DNA of 64,000 bases from Campanula takesimana (GCA_026119855.1 JAOWBW010000484.1:744001-808000); one strand, 5' to 3'; shown: positions 1-12,777, numbered from the stretch's first letter. Program-made: numbers and translations. The notes: a model not told the origin generated them from the sequence alone.

Positions 1-843
1 ATTGAAAAGGTTAATGGTTTTTTCTATATTAGGACGTATGTTCCAAACCATACATGTATAGATATTATTAATAATGGGTACGGACAAGGGGACAGGTTGC
101 GTTTTGGGGTACTTGCTAGTGTTCTCATTGATGATGTCAAAGGTAATCCATCTATTAGGCCAAAGGATGTGTTGAATGATTTTAGGAAAGATTATGGTTA
201 TAAAGTTTCTTACAAATCAGTTTGGAGAGGTATTGAGAAGGCAAAGCAAGCTGTGTATGGTGATGCATCTTCATCTTATGACAGTATGAGACATTACTTT
301 GATAATGTAAAGGAGTTAGACCCAAATTTTCAATCTATGATTGATTATGATCATGAGACTTCTCGATTTGAGCACTGTTTTGTTGCTTTTGGTGCATGCC
401 TAGATGGATTTAAATTCTGTCGGCCCATGTTATTTCTTGATGGGACATTTCTTTATGGAAAGTACAAAGGCACTCTTTTGGCAGCAACAACAAAGGATGG
501 GAACAATGGTATGATATTTTGTCTTTTTGAGTTTACTTATAAGACCTGTAACCTTAATTGTAAGTCTCATAACAAATTCATAACATTGATTTTTCATGTC
601 TTATAACATAGTTCTAATACATTATAAGAATTATTATATATGTTATTTTACTTATAAGAATCATATTTATTGTTTTAATTTTTTTTTCTTATTGTAGGTC
701 TTTTTCACGTTGCTTTTGCAATCGTAGGCTCGGAGAATATAGAGAATTGGAGGTGGTTTCTTCAAAATCTGGAACCTCATATAAATGAACGTACAATGAC
801 ATTCATTTCAGATCGACATCAAGGGATCATCACAGCAGTTAAG
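1..843 (+). pseudogene. MULE (MuDR-like) transposase, 5' part
   Basis: The reading frame is open from base 1, so the start lies outside the window. Exon one runs to 508, an intron follows at 509-697 (GT donor after AACAATG, acceptor TTGTAG), and exon two runs 698-843. The protein shows the MULE transposase core: the first catalytic Asp in FLDGTF (about 433-450) and the second Asp in FISDRHQG (about 806-830). The frame stops because a copia element starts at 844; the frame resumes at 11133 with the SWIM zinc finger and the third acidic residue. The family cuts and pastes Mutator-like elements in the nucleus. The split is inferred to have killed the gene. The intron contains several copies of the ATAAGAC-type word seen elsewhere in this element. 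Confidence 0.9.
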
Positions 844-2303
844 TGTTGGGTTTCGTAGACACATGTGCAGCGGAATTAAGCATTTAAAATTTATGAAACC
901 CAAATCCCATAGATCCATTCATATGATTAAGTCAAATACAACAATATGAATATTAAGAAAAACTAACCCTTGATGCCTTTGATTTTGCAACCTTGAATTC
1001 GATAGAGACTTGAAAACTTGATCACGATCATAGCAAGAATCACGAACTTTGAAGATGATAAGTTTCACCCTCTAGCGGTATCCACACGTGAACGAATATC
1101 AAGAACACTTGATCTTGGTTGCTAGACCAAATTATGAAACACGTTTTCATAATTAATATGATCTATATGGAATTTTCTTTGTGTATAATTTTGTTCTTCA
1201 ATCTACGATTTCTTTGAACAAAATAAACTCTCTCAAACTCTTTGGAGACTTGCACAAAAGCTTAGGTTCTGTTCTTGGCCGAATTTTGATGTTTATATAC
1301 AAGTTAGACCTATTCCAAATAGGAAACTTGTGTCTAAACCCGTCCAAAATTCCTTTCCGAATCAAATTAGGAATCTGTCCCCGACAGTACTGTGCGGCCG
1401 CCCAAACTGAGGCGTGCGGCCGCCCAAAACCATGTGCGGTCGCCCAGCCAGTTTGGGCGGTCGCCCAGAAGGTCCAGAAAATCCAATTTTCCAAAATTTC
1501 CAATATAGTCCTTATTTAGGATTCGTTCTATTGTGTGTGACCCTCTAGGATTATACTAAGTTGGCAATGGGTTCAAACATGAAACCATAAGATATGATTA
1601 GGTTCTAGCAAACCGTCATACCTACCCAAATAGTATAATTAGATACAAGTTTGCATTCCTTTAGAACATGTCATAATCCCTTTGTCCACGATGTCATTGA
1701 ACACAAGTCATGGTCAATAAGTCAACTTGTATTGTTCAATACTTTCTCGATTCCGAATATGTTGATAATCCAAATAACATTGATCCAATCAATCCATTTG
1801 AGTTTGGCCAAACATTTCACCAACATCATTCTTTCGAGGGGCCCAAGCTTGACATCTCTCCGAAGAGGGACAAATCCATTTAGCTTATTATTCTTCCCTA
1901 CGTGAATCCAATCATGCCAATCATACCCTTTATAATTACCGTGTTAAGGCAGCGTTTGAATATGTCAAACATAATGTTCATCAAGTGGAAGACTATAATA
2001 ACTTCATGTCTAAGGATTCAAATGACATAACTAATATGAGATTTATATATGACACCGACCATGACATAAATCTCATACCGCGGGTCATGTCCAGTACCTT
2101 GTTCCAAACAAGTACCTATAAATCTAACATGATCATCCCATGATCATTTAGCCTTTATACTAGTGCTTAACAAGCTCTAGGGACGGAGATTATTATAAGC
2201 AAACACGAGCCATAATAATAATCTTATTATCTCTTTATCATTATGAATAAAATGATAACTTATACAACGTTTAACAAACGTGCCTAGGGCACCAACACCA
2301 ACA
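844..2303 (-). repeat. Copia LTR (3' LTR in element orientation)
   Basis: 1,460-bp LTR matching 9673-11132 almost base for base. Read on the minus strand it begins TGTTGGTGTTGGTGCC and ends in ACCCAACA. A TATA-like TGTATATAAAC lies at about 1290-1303 (minus), and a GC-rich palindromic tract at 1391-1468 lies about 90 bp upstream of it in element orientation. Short open frames inside it (for example 1198-1503 and 1651-1905) are chance. Confidence 0.93.
1391..1468. repeat. GC-rich palindromic word tract in copia LTR
   Basis: Four copies of a word of the form GTGCGGCCGCCCA or TGGGCGGTCGCCCA in 78 bp, in otherwise AT-rich DNA. The word is near-palindromic and contains NotI-like GCGGCCGC. The same tract is at 10220-10297 in the other LTR and, in variant form, at 53053-53161. 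Confidence 0.85.
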
Positions 2304-2318
2304 ATCTCCCACTCGCCC
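2304..2318 (-). promoter_or_regulatory. Polypurine tract of the copia element
   Basis: On the minus strand this reads GGGCGAGTGGGAGAT and abuts the LTR start TGTTGGTG. A purine-rich run at this place is the usual plus-strand primer of copia elements and fixes the orientation as minus. Confidence 0.75.
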
Positions 2319-2372
2319 TAGGCCCAATTCCCTAGGTATCCTATACCCATGGACCTAACATGACCATCATGT

Positions 2373-4508
2373 TTAGCTTGTGGAAGTCCCATTGTTTAGC
2401 GTGTCCGTAACGTTATCATTAGTAGGTACTTTGTATATACGTACGTCTCCCTTATCAACGATTTCTCGAACGATAAGAGAACGCCTAAGTATGTGTTTGG
2501 ATTTAGGATGTGCTCTTGGTTCCTTTGCTTGGTCAATAGCACCACTATTATCACTAATATGGTCTATTGGATTAGCAATGCTAGGAACCATCTTAAGTTC
2601 ACAATGAACTTCTTAATCCAAACCACTTCCTTTGCAGCATCCAATGCAGCAATATACTTAGATTTTAATATGTAGAATTAGTGACTGTACTCTGCTTGGA
2701 ACCATTCCAACTTACAGCTTTACTATTGGTTATAAAACTCGATTGCGATTTTTCTATTATCTTTGTCAGTTTGGAAGCACGCATCCGTGTACCCATATAC
2801 GACGAGATCATCTTCCATCCTTCTATAGATCAAAACAAATCTTTAGTCCTTCTAAAGTGCTTTAAGAATTGTTTTTACAGCCATCCAGTGACTCTCACCG
2901 GTTGTCGGATTAATATCTACTCATCATGCTCCAAGCATTAGATATATTCGGCTTAGTACTTACCATGGCATCATGGATCCAATTGCCGAAGCAAATGGCA
3001 TCTCATTCATTTTCTCATGCTCATCTTTTTTCTTTAGGACATTGAGTCTTGCTTAGAGAAACTCCATGTAACACTGACAAATGTCTTAGAATTTTCCATG
3101 CGGAATCTTCTAATGACTTTGTCAATGTATGTACTTTGGCTTTAAACCATTTAGCTTCCTTGATCTATCTCTATAGATCTTAATGCCAATGACTTATGCG
3201 GCTTCATCCACATCCTTCATTGCGAAACACTTTCTTAACCAAGTCTTTGCAGACTAACGAGTAGGAATGTCGTTTCCAATGAGCGATATGTCATCCACAT
3301 ATTCAATAAGGAATAGCACCATGCTCCCCCTAACCTTCTTGTATATACAAGAATCATCTTCGTTCTTGATCAAGCCAAGCTCTATGACTTATCAAAACGG
3401 AGATCCCAACTCCAAAAAGCTTGCTTCAATCCATCCAATGAATCTTCGCAACTTTTATACCTTTTAGAATTTTCTTGACTATCAAAACCTTTAGGTTGTA
3501 TCCAATACATCCTTAAGTGAGTTCCCGTTGAGGAACGCTTGTTTTGACATCATTTTGTCAAATTTCATATTCCAAATATGAACATGTGACTATAAAAATT
3601 CTAATAAGTTTCTTGCTACCCATGTAAGTTTTTCTCCAAGAAAAGTCATTCATCTCCTTTGGTTTTTACACCTTAGGTTAGAATGATCAAGTTCCAAACT
3701 TGATTATTATACATGAATTGCCTTTTAGATTTTATGACTCCAAGCCATTAATCTAAATGTCGAGTTGATATTGCATCTTTGATATGTGGTAAATATTTCA
3801 TTCTAAATGAACTTTACCTTAATACTTTCTATTTCGAAATATCCAATATTTCTTCTAATAGATTGTATTTTATCAAGTGTGCAAGTACTTGTATATCTTG
3901 AACGGATTTTCACAACCCCTTGTGAAGACTTGTTCAACTTCCATCTTAGGGTAAAATATATTTTCTAGGTCTAGAACTATTCGAGATACATTTTACTCCC
4001 ACTGATTCTTTTAGAGATAAACCACTTATCTAGAAAAGTATCATCATAATCAACAAACCATTTGTTTCTTATGAGTAAAATTATTATCCTCAAGTTTCCT
4101 TAGGATATCCCATGAAAGTATATTTATTAGATTTAAATGTGAGTGTGTCCCAGACAACTTCTTTTCAAAAGGTCTCAACATCTTAAATCTTTATGATAGA
4201 CAAACCGAGTTTTCTTTCACCATTTAACCCCTTTTGATGGAACTCAAATTAGTGTAGTTATAGCGGTTTGTAATACATAACCCTAAAATTAATAATGGAA
4301 AATCAATTTGACTTTATCATCTAATGAACCATATCCAATAAGGTTCTTGTACTTCCACGTAGACACATCATTTAGAATGGTGTTCTTAGTGAAGTTAATC
4401 GTGAAACTATTTCATAACTATAATGATGACTGTCAAATTCTTGGTTAAATTATTCATCATCATGATCCAATCAGAATCTTTGAATAGTTTTACCAAGTAT
4501 AACCAAAA
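2373..4508 (-). pseudogene. Copia reverse transcriptase/RNase H remnant
   Basis: Minus-strand remnant of the pol gene of the 844-11132 element. Near 3270-3310 the minus strand reads a YVDD reverse transcriptase active site (EYVDDI). At 2373-2591 there is the RNase H C-terminal part, with the familiar stretches DNSGAI, QAKEPRAH and KSKHILRR. Between these are many stops and frameshifts and no long open frame. The remnant is cut by the solo LTR at 4514 and continues beyond 6609. Confidence 0.8.
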
Positions 4509-4513
4509 TTCTC

Positions 4514-6604
4514 TGTAGCGACCCCAAAACCCGTTTCTATTTATTTTATATTTTGGGGGATTTTTATTTGACTTATATGTGCATTTTATGTGTTGCATCA
4601 TATTATATGATTTGCATATCATATTTGATTATTTGTGTTATTTACTTAGTTAGTAAAAATAATGATTAAAGGAGTTAAATGATTAAGTTGAAACTTTAGG
4701 GTCCTAGTTGAAATTATAAGTTTAGGGGCTAAAGTGTTAACTTTGAAACTTGGGTGACCAAAGTTGAGAAATGGGTTAAAACACTTTATAAGCAACTTGC
4801 TTTCTCCTTCTTTCTCTGTGCAAAACTTTCTTCTGCAAAACCTCTCGTTCCTTCGTAGGGTTAAAGAGAAAAAGGTAAGTTCGACCCATTTCAATTTAAT
4901 TCTTTTTATTTACTTACCCGTTTTAAAAACTAATTATATAAAAATGATCAGGGCATCGAATAGGTCATTTCTAGCCGAACAAAACTTATTTCAGCGATAC
5001 TTTTTCTGGAACTAGGTAAGTTACTAATTCCCCTTTAAATGTTAAAATAGTCATATATGCTATATATGATACTCCTACTTGTTAATTTTGTGATTTGGGT
5101 AATATTTGCTATATTTGTAATTTTGGGACAAAGGAAGTATATGGAATTGGGTTTTGCGGAGTATGGGAATGGGTTAGCAACCAAGTTGTAATCCTATGAA
5201 AGTTGTTAATGAGAGTTACTTAAGTTGTGTAGCATATATGTGTTATGCTTGTGAAACAAAAGGAGTAAACTTTGGTTAAGTTTTTAAGCCTGCCGGGTGA
5301 TGTGGGCGGCCGCCCAAAAATGGATGTGCGGCCGCACATCTATCTGAAGGATTTTCTTCTTGGGACAGAGTATTTTGGGCGGCCGCACAGCCCCGTTTGG
5401 GCGACCGCCCAGTTGTCTGAAAAAGTTTAGAGTTTTCAACTAAGGGGTTTAGAGATCAACATTGGTCTAGTTTTTGGGTAGTGTCCTAAAGTGCTTAGAT
5501 GATTGTTGTGGAATGTTAGTAATGGATTAAATGTCCTTTTTATGGACTCTTTATAAGGATTCTTTGTGTGCATCTTGTGATGTATTTGGCTTAGTTCCTT
5601 CTTGGATTAAATGCCCCGGGTTTTGTTTAGCAAGTATTCATTACTGTGCTTCTTGTTAAAAGTCCAGCTGGTCTTGTTGTGGAGTCAGCCAATGGAAGAA
5701 TTATAGTGGTACAGGTAAGTCCACTATAAGGTTTTCCATTGGAGCTTGTGAGTCAGGCGGTGGAAGAATTATAGTGGCACACAAGCCAAGTTCACTATAA
5801 GATGTCCACTGTGCCTTTTAGTTTCCCCAGTCCAGATTGGCTTTGGATGGGATGAATTGCTCCATTTGGTGAGTATTTGGATTATGACTTTGTGTCATAT
5901 TTCCCTCTCTGGTTACTTGGTTCTATTGGTTTGGTTTTCGGGATCCCGACGGCTTCAGCTATTTATGCTGTTCAGATGGTTTTCTCTGATGGGTTTCTCA
6001 GATGGTATTCTCATCAGTTATGGTTATTGGTTAAACCTTGGCTTTGGTATCCACCGGAGTGTGGGCAATGTGATATAAGTGATATATGAGTTGATGTTAT
6101 ATGCTATATGCTTACTTGTTGATATTGTTTCTTTATGATCATCATATCAGCATGTAATGTAGTTGCATTTTAGTAGCTTACTGAGATTTATTCTCACCCT
6201 TTATTTGTTTACTGTTTTAGATAAAGGCGGGTCCAGGGGATAGGACACTCGGCACGGGAGGACGTTGGTTTGGTAAGAGTTGGGCTTTGTTTTGTTGAAG
6301 GTTACATTATGTAAATGTAAACCCTTTGGGGTAGAGTACCCGTACTTTCTTATGGTCACATCTATTTTGGTAAATGTTGATGTATGTATATTTGTTTAAA
6401 AGTTGTAAGCCTTTGGGGCTAAGTACTTTCGCTGTGAAAGTGTTTGTAAAAGTTTGTTTAAAGTTAAGTGAAGTCTTTGAACTTCAAGTGTGTTTTTGCT
6501 AAACTTTATAAAAGTACATTTCGAAAAATTTCTAGAGAGTTTTACGTCTTCCATTCGTGTCCCGAGCGTGGGGCCAAGTAGGACCACGGGTACGGGGTGC
6601 GACA
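4514..6604 (+). mobile_element. Solo LTR of a Ty3/gypsy-type element
   Basis: A 2,091-bp block that begins TGTAGCGACCCC and ends GGGGTGCGACA, flanked by a perfect 5-bp duplication TTCTC (4509-4513 and 6605-6609). There is no internal coding domain, no second copy and no primer site, so it reads as one LTR left by recombination. The ends resemble those of the gypsy LTR at 22693 (TGTAATACCC ... GGGGTGTTACA). It lies inside the copia pol gene and is therefore younger than that insertion. It carries GC-rich palindromic words at 5303-5340 and 5376-5412. Plus orientation is inferred from end sequence and a TATA-like stretch near 4783. Confidence 0.88.
5303..5412. repeat. GC-rich palindromic words in gypsy solo LTR
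   Basis: Two clusters built from TGGGCGGCCGCCCA, TGTGCGGCCGCACA and TGGGCGACCGCCCA-like words. They are nearly the same words as in the unrelated copia LTRs of this window, although the two LTR types share no other obvious sequence. Confidence 0.85.
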
Positions 6605-6609
6605 TTCTC

Positions 6610-7975
6610 TTTTAGCATTGCTTCTTAATGCACCATATACATTGAAATGTATCAGGTCAAGTAAGATGTTAGCCTTTTACCAATCATAGTAAAAGATGTC
6701 TTGGTCCAAGTAAACAAGATTTGCATATATCATGTGATTCTAAATCATATGACTTAAAACTCCGTTCCATGGAATTTTAGATATGCATTTCTTATTTATT
6801 TGATCAAAACAATAATGCATATAGAATTTTAATTATTTATGTTATAGCCTTTATTACTTTGTTCTTCAAGATTTAGGATATAAGATTTATTTATATGATG
6901 ACACAATGAAATAAATCATAATAAATAAAGCACCTTTCTTATTCCAAATAAGAAATAAATATCCTTCATTATCTTATAACAAAATAATATTTCCTACTTC
7001 ATTAGTAAAGCCACTTTATAAGTGTTCTATGAATAATGTTGCAACTCTTGCATCATTATCATTCATAGATCAACCTTTACTATAAGTAGTCTTTCAATTT
7101 ACTAATTATTCTGGTATCCAATACCCAATAATTAAATTTAGAAAGATTCATTTATAACATAAATATCCCAAGTGGTAGTCCCACTACCATTCTTTTATTG
7201 ATCGTCCAGAATTATGACTACAATTTTAGATGGTCAATCCAATTGCCACTTTACCAAATTGCATCAATTAGAGTTATAATTTTATTTAGCCATAATTATT
7301 TCCTTTAGTTTTGACAACGCTTGTCTTACCTTTTCTTTTGGCACTTGGCCTCATTTTCATCATGAACCATGAGCATTGGAGAACCTTTCTCCGTTATCTT
7401 TATCTCCGCAGTTTTCAGCATATCATGCAACTCGGAGAGATTCTTATTCATTCCAAGCATGTTATAGTTCTTTACTAAGTGATCATAACATTTGAACAAT
7501 GAATCAAGAATGAGATCCGTGGCTTGCTCCAATCCAATTGGACAACCAAGTTTCTCAAGATGCTCTACGTAGCCTTTATCTTAAGCATGTGAGGTTCCAC
7601 TTATTGCCCTTTACTCCTTTTGCAAGAAGTGAATGCAATAATGGTTTTATACCTCTCTTACCTAGATTTTTCTTTGAAACATGTAACTCAACTCCATGCC
7701 TATCTAATAGGCTTCCACAAGTTCCAAACTTTGTTGGAGTTTTGAGCACATAATCGCGAGCATAAGACAACTCACATTCCTAGAATCATACTCATGATTC
7801 TTGTGATTGTCTATCTCTGGCATTGGGTTCTTCAGGAATAGGCCCATCAAGAATGTACAACACATCTTCTTGCCTTAAAACGATTCTTAGGCTCAGGATC
7901 CAATCCATGAAGTTTGTACAATTCTTTTGAAGCTTTATCCTTAACAAGGATTAATCGCAACGATTTTAGTTGTCA
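6610..7975 (-). pseudogene. Copia gag and integrase-start remnant
   Basis: Minus-strand remains of gag and the start of integrase. A 68-codon open stretch at 7326-7532 matches the last part of the intact gag at 63101-64000: both carry the NLSELHxMLKTAE segment and then a GSP..L.VHD stretch. The gag start lies near 7975 (minus), where the frame is soon broken. Just right of the solo LTR, at about 6612-6640, the minus strand reads NVYGALRSNA, an integrase core start. Most of the region between has been lost or scrambled. Confidence 0.72.
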
Positions 7976-8110
7976 TCTACAACTTATGCAAAATTTCCAA
8001 AATTTTACAAGTACCAATCTCATTAAAGAAATAAATAATGTATTTTCCAAAAATACTCCCACTAAATTATATAACATTCTTACACATCCAATGTATAATA
8101 TAATTTAAAT

Positions 8111-8580
8111 GGGGTAAGATCCAACTTTAATTTAATTTTGAGTCAACGGAGGCGGACCGCTCAAAACTAAATTAATTAGGTAGACAACCCTGTCAATCAT
8201 ATGTCATATGACTCTTAGATCCTTTCAAGAGACTCTTTTGATATTGGGCTAAGATCCAACTTTAATTTAACTTTGAGTCCACGGAGGCGGACCGCTCAAA
8301 ATCAAATTAATTAGGTAGACAATTTCTTGTCAATCATATCTCATATGATTCTTAGGGATCCAATTTCGAAAGCATGTTTAATCTCATCTTTTGCCTAGGC
8401 CCAAAACTGTTTTGACGCCTAATTAAGTCCAACCATTTTAAACGTATAGGAACCATTCAATTTAATGCACCTTGCGGAGGCAAGCCCACATTGAATTAAT
8501 GAACCTCATCTTGCTCATACATGAATAAAATTAATGGACCTCGCGGAGGCGAACCCACATCAAGATCATCCATGTATAAA
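8111..8580 (-). repeat. Copia leader with tandem repeat and small hairpins
   Basis: Untranslated leader of the copia element. A block of about 110 bp (8111-8220) is repeated at 8246-8360. Each copy contains a small inverted repeat, and two more lie at 8471-8484 (CTTGC loop GGAG GCAAG) and 8541-8552 (TCGC loop GGAG GCGA). The related leader at 62650-62930 has hairpins at matching places with different stems and loops. Confidence 0.7.
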
Positions 8581-9653
8581 CAAGTGTTTTAATCATGGCA
8601 TGGCAATGAAGAACTTAAAACTTTCTTGAAGGTTCATTACCATATAGCATACAACATATTTATGAGCACACAAGATAAACATGTTACGCATCAAGTTTAG
8701 CCACTAAATTAATCATCATTAATTTAAGCACAACATTTATGTGTCATTAGTTTCTCTATAATTATGAGGATGAGACTATTTCAACTTTTGTTATTTTCTC
8801 CAAATCAAGACAACAAGAAGTGCGGTCGAACTAAGCCATTAGGCAACCACAATCCCGCACTAATTCAAGAAACCAAGAAAGTAGTCCATGTGGCCAAAAC
8901 TAAGCAATAGATGGTCTCGATGAACGTAGGCCAATTGCATCCACAACTCCACATGGATCTCCAATCTTTGAATCAAGAACTTTGTTTCTCAATTTTAGCA
9001 ATTATGAACTCTTCATAATTCTAACTTCGTTTTATCTTTGAAACTTTGATTGCGATCAATTTTGGGAAACACAATCTCGATGAACGCAGATTAGCCATCC
9101 AAAACTTGAACCAATCTAGGAATCACAAGACTAAAACAAATAGGAAAATCAAACCCCAAAATCCACACACAAACCAACTACCCAAAACCCATTCCAAATC
9201 AGCAAGTCTGGACTGGTTCTGTTACTGGTTTTGTTGAATTTTTCGAAAAATTACAGATTCTGTTTTTGACCAAAATCAGACCTTCTGATCCCCTTGTGCG
9301 GCCACCCAAAAATCCTTGTGCGGTCGCCCAAAACCGTGCGGCCGCCCAAGGCGTTTTGTGCGGTCGCCCGGTGCCATCAGAATGTGCAGAATTTTCAAAG
9401 TTCGAAAATTTTGTCTCAAAATCGTTTTTCCCCGATTATTAAAACCATGATCCAATCAGAATTAATAATCAAACAATTCAGAATCCATCATAATATTTAT
9501 TGCGATTGAATCGTGCGATTAAAGTTGTAAAACAATAAACCACATAAAATCACATAACACATAAACATCATATATCCCAATATTCATATCATGCAAGGCA
9601 CATAAACAATTTATATACACACAACATGATCTAGTATTGAAATAATCAACATG
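8581..9653 (-). other. Copia leader, no gene
   Basis: AT-rich leader between gag and the primer site. It matches the leader at 61590-62630 in reverse complement, for example the fragment at 9046-9237 against 61940-62161. A tract of GC words lies at 9295-9371. The short open frames in it are not supported as genes. Confidence 0.7.
9295..9371. repeat. GC-word tract in copia leader
   Basis: Four GC words (GTGCGGCCACCCA, GTGCGGTCGCCCA, GTGCGGCCGCCCA and GTGCGGTCGCCCG) in 77 bp. The element at 60061 has a different GC word at the homologous place (61877-61916). Confidence 0.8.
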
Positions 9654-9659
9654 AACGGG

Positions 9660-9671
9660 GCTCTGATACCA
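9660..9671 (-). promoter_or_regulatory. Primer binding site (initiator Met tRNA)
   Basis: On the minus strand this reads TGGTATCAGAGC, the usual copia primer site complementary to the 3' end of initiator Met tRNA. It lies 1 bp inside the LTR at 9673 and shows that this LTR is the 5' LTR. Confidence 0.93.
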
Positions 9672-9672
9672 C

Positions 9673-11132
9673 TGTTGGGTTTCGTAGACACATGCGCAGC
9701 GGAATTAAGCATTTAAAATTTATGAAACCCAAAGCCCATAGATCCATTCATATGATTAAGTCAAATACAACAATATGAATATTAAGAAAAACTAACCCTT
9801 GATGCCTTTGATTTTGCAACCTTGAATTCGATAGAGACTTGAAAACTTGATCACGATCATAGCAAGAATCACGAACTTTGAAGATGATAAGTTTCACCCT
9901 CTAGCGGTATCGACACGCGAACGAATATCAAGAACACTTGATCTTGGTTGCTAGACCAAATTATGAAACACGTTTTCATAATTAATATGAACTATATAGA
10001 ATTTTCTTTGTGTATAATTTTGTTCTTCAATCAAGGATTTCTTATAACAAAATAAACTGTCTCAAACTCTTTGGAGACTTGCACAACAGCTTAGGTTCTG
10101 TTCTTGGCCGAATTTTGATGTTTATATACAAGTTAGACCTATTCCAAATAGGAAACTTGTGTCTAAACCCGTCCAAAATTCCTTTCCGAATCAAATTAGG
10201 AATCTGTCCCCGACAGTACTGTGCGGCCGCCCAAACTGAGGCGTGCGGCTGCCCAAAACCATGTGCGGTCGCCCAGCCAGTTTGGGCGGTCGCCCAGAAG
10301 GTCCAGAAAATCCAATTTTCCAAAATTTCCAATATAGTCCTTATTTAGGATTCGTTCTATTGTGTGTGACCCTCTAGGATTATACTAAGTTGGCAATGGG
10401 TTCAAACATGAAACCATAAGTTATGATTAGGTTCTAGCAAACCGTCATACCTACCCAAATAGTATAACTAGATACAAGTTTGCATTCCTTTAGAACATGT
10501 CATAATCCCTTTGTCCACGATGTCATTGAACACAAGTCATGGTCAATAAGTCAACTTGTATTGTTCAATACTTTCTCGATTCCGAATATGTTGATAATCC
10601 AAATGACATTGATCCAATCAATCCATTTGAGTTTGGCCAAACATTTCACCAACATCTTTCCTTCGAGGGGCCCAAGCTTGACATCTCTCCGAAGAGGGAC
10701 AAATCCATTTAGCTTATTATTCTTCCCTACGTGAATCCAATCATGCCAATCATACCCTTTATAATTACCGTGTTAAGGCAGCGTTTGAATATGTCAAACA
10801 TAATGTTCATCAAGTGGAAGACTATAATAACTTCATGTCTAAGGATTCAAATGACATAACTAATATGAGATTTATATATGACACCGACCATGACATAAAT
10901 CTCATACCGCGGGTCATGTCCAGTACCTTGTTCCAAACAAGTACCTATAAATCTAACATGATCATCCCATGATCATTTAGCCTTTATACTAGTGCTTAAC
11001 AAGCTCTAGGGACGGAGATTATTATAAGCAACCACGAGCCATAATAATAATCTTATTATCTCTTTATCATTATGAATAAAATGATAACTTATACAACGTT
11101 TAACAAATGTGCCTAGGGCACCAACACCAACA
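9673..11132 (-). repeat. Copia LTR (5' LTR in element orientation)
   Basis: 1,460-bp partner of the LTR at 844-2303, with the same ends, TATA-like site and GC tract (10220-10297). It is flanked on the right by the duplicated target TTAAG. Confidence 0.93.
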
Positions 11133-12040
11133 TTAAGGAGATTATTCCCTCTGCTTCACATTCTTTTTGCATGTTCCATATTAGGAACAATCTGAGGGAC
11201 AAATTGAGAGAATTTTCATCAGAGCTTCGTTCAAATATTCTTCTTAAAATATCTCAATGTTCGTTAGCTCCAACACATGATCTCTTTCAGTTTTATTTGA
11301 GCGAAATGAAGAAAGAAGGTGGTACCAAGGTGGAAGAATATATGAATGCTCTTCCGGCTGTAAACTATGCTAGTGCTTATTTCCCGGGGAAGCGATATGG
11401 TGAGATGTGCTCCAACGCTGCAGAGTCTTTTAACTCAGAAATAAAAGAATATAAAGGTCTTCCAGTCTTGGAGTTAGTTGATCAAATCCGGTTAAAAGTA
11501 ATACAAAGAATGACCAAGCGTAGACAGGAATCTTTGAATTGGAAAACAAATCTGTGTCCATTGAAGGACAAGAGATATAAAAGAAGGCTTGAGTATGGTA
11601 AGTCATGGGATATCTCTTCTTCTAATGATCATATGTTTGAAGTTCACTCTGATCCTTCGATGTATGTTGATATTCGAAAGTTTACATGTACATGTGGGAA
11701 GTGGCAGCATCAAGGTTTTCCGTGTGTTCATGCGATTGCAGTTTTGTCGAGGACTAGTCAAGGTGGTTTACCATTTATTGAGCCTTATTTCTATACAAGT
11801 CACTACCAGAAGTGTTATGGATTTTCTATCCCTCCTATTCCTTCATTTGGTAAAGTTGTGGTTGATGAAGAAGCTGTTATACTCCCTTATGCAACTAAAC
11901 GTGCTCCAGGTAGGCAAAAAAAGACTCGGTATCAAGGAAGAGGAAAAGTTGTGAAAAGGAAGATGACATGCTCTCGTTGTGGGAAATCTGGATATCATAA
12001 TAGGAGATCATGCAAAGAACCATTGCAGTTGGAAGAATAG
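11133..12040 (+). pseudogene. MULE transposase, 3' part with SWIM finger
   Basis: Continuation of the frame cut at 843; removing one TTAAG copy and the copia element joins the two halves in frame. The segment holds the third catalytic acid (NAAESFNSE, about 11415-11445), a SWIM zinc finger C-x-C-x(n)-C-x-H (CTCGKWQ ... FPCVHA, about 11690-11735) and a C-terminal CCHC knuckle (CSRCGKSGYHNRRSC, about 11970-12015), followed by a stop at 12038-12040. This domain order is typical of plant MULE transposases. This half has no internal stop, in keeping with a young interruption. Confidence 0.92.
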
Positions 12041-12777
12041 GATTTTTGTGTTTCAATTATTATGTTAGTTCATACATTTGGTATTTCCTTATGAGAATTG
12101 AATAGTTTGGAGATTTATTATTTTGTTGAATTTTTTTGAATGAATTTTTGTGTTGGATTATTATTTACTTTTGTTATTATGGTTTGTGGCAATCTTTTAG
12201 TTTTAATATTGACTGATATGTTACTAATAAGACCTTTTTAATGATTCTATTAGGTCTTATTTACTACACATAAGACTTTTTTTTACAGACATGCTGTGAT
12301 ATGTCTTATAAGTTATGTCTTATATATGTCTTATATGTTACCCATAAGACCTTATTAATGATTCTTTCAGGTCTTATATGTTACTCATAAGACTTTTTTA
12401 AATGATTCTATTAGGTTTTATCTAGTACATGTATGATTTTTTTTTTTCCAAAAGACATGCATTGTAATAGGTCTTTATGAGTGATAGGTATTATAAGTTA
12501 CTATATATGTCTTATATGTTACTAATAGGACTTTTTATTCAAAAGACATGCATTGTGATAGGTCTTATAAGGTACTCATAAGACCTGTAAAACTACTTTT
12601 TCTTATAGCTTCCCCAAAATAACTCCCAACTACATTCAACAAACAGCAAAACAATTTGTTCAACAGCCCAAAACCTAGTGTCTAGATCATCATCAACACA
12701 AAAACCAATATCATAGTATTTGAACAACCAACCCTACCTTCTAGATTATCGAGTTTCCTAAGTCAAACTAAAGTCGA
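12041..12777. other. MULE interior between convergent genes
   Basis: No coding sequence. It separates the 3' ends of the transposase (plus) and the protease-like gene (minus). About ten copies of the words GTCTTAT/ATAAGAC occur at 12225-12600, often in the form GTCTTATATGTTAC. It probably holds the 3' UTRs of both genes. Confidence 0.6.

Larger units (their letters stand above)
844..11132 (-). mobile_element. Ty1/copia LTR retrotransposon, minus orientation, decayed coding part
   Basis: Two 1,460-bp direct repeats (844-2303 and 9673-11132) start TGTTGGG and end CCAACA. They are flanked by a perfect 5-bp target duplication TTAAG (839-843, 11133-11137). The primer site beside the right LTR and the purine tract beside the left LTR both show that the element reads right to left. 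The LTRs differ at only about 20-25 positions by eye, so the insertion is fairly recent, but the internal genes are frameshifted and partly deleted. A solo gypsy LTR sits inside at 4514-6604. The host site is the second exon of a MULE transposase. Related LTRs occur at 52512-53996, 59624-60060 and 60061-61574. Confidence 0.95.

Noticed and set aside
1198..1519. Open frames on both strands in the copia LTR
   Set aside because: They run through the GC-word tract of an LTR, are repeated in the other LTR (10010-10348) and have no domain.
8111..8360. Possible CRISPR-like or satellite array
   Set aside because: Only two copies, a tandem duplication within a copia leader.
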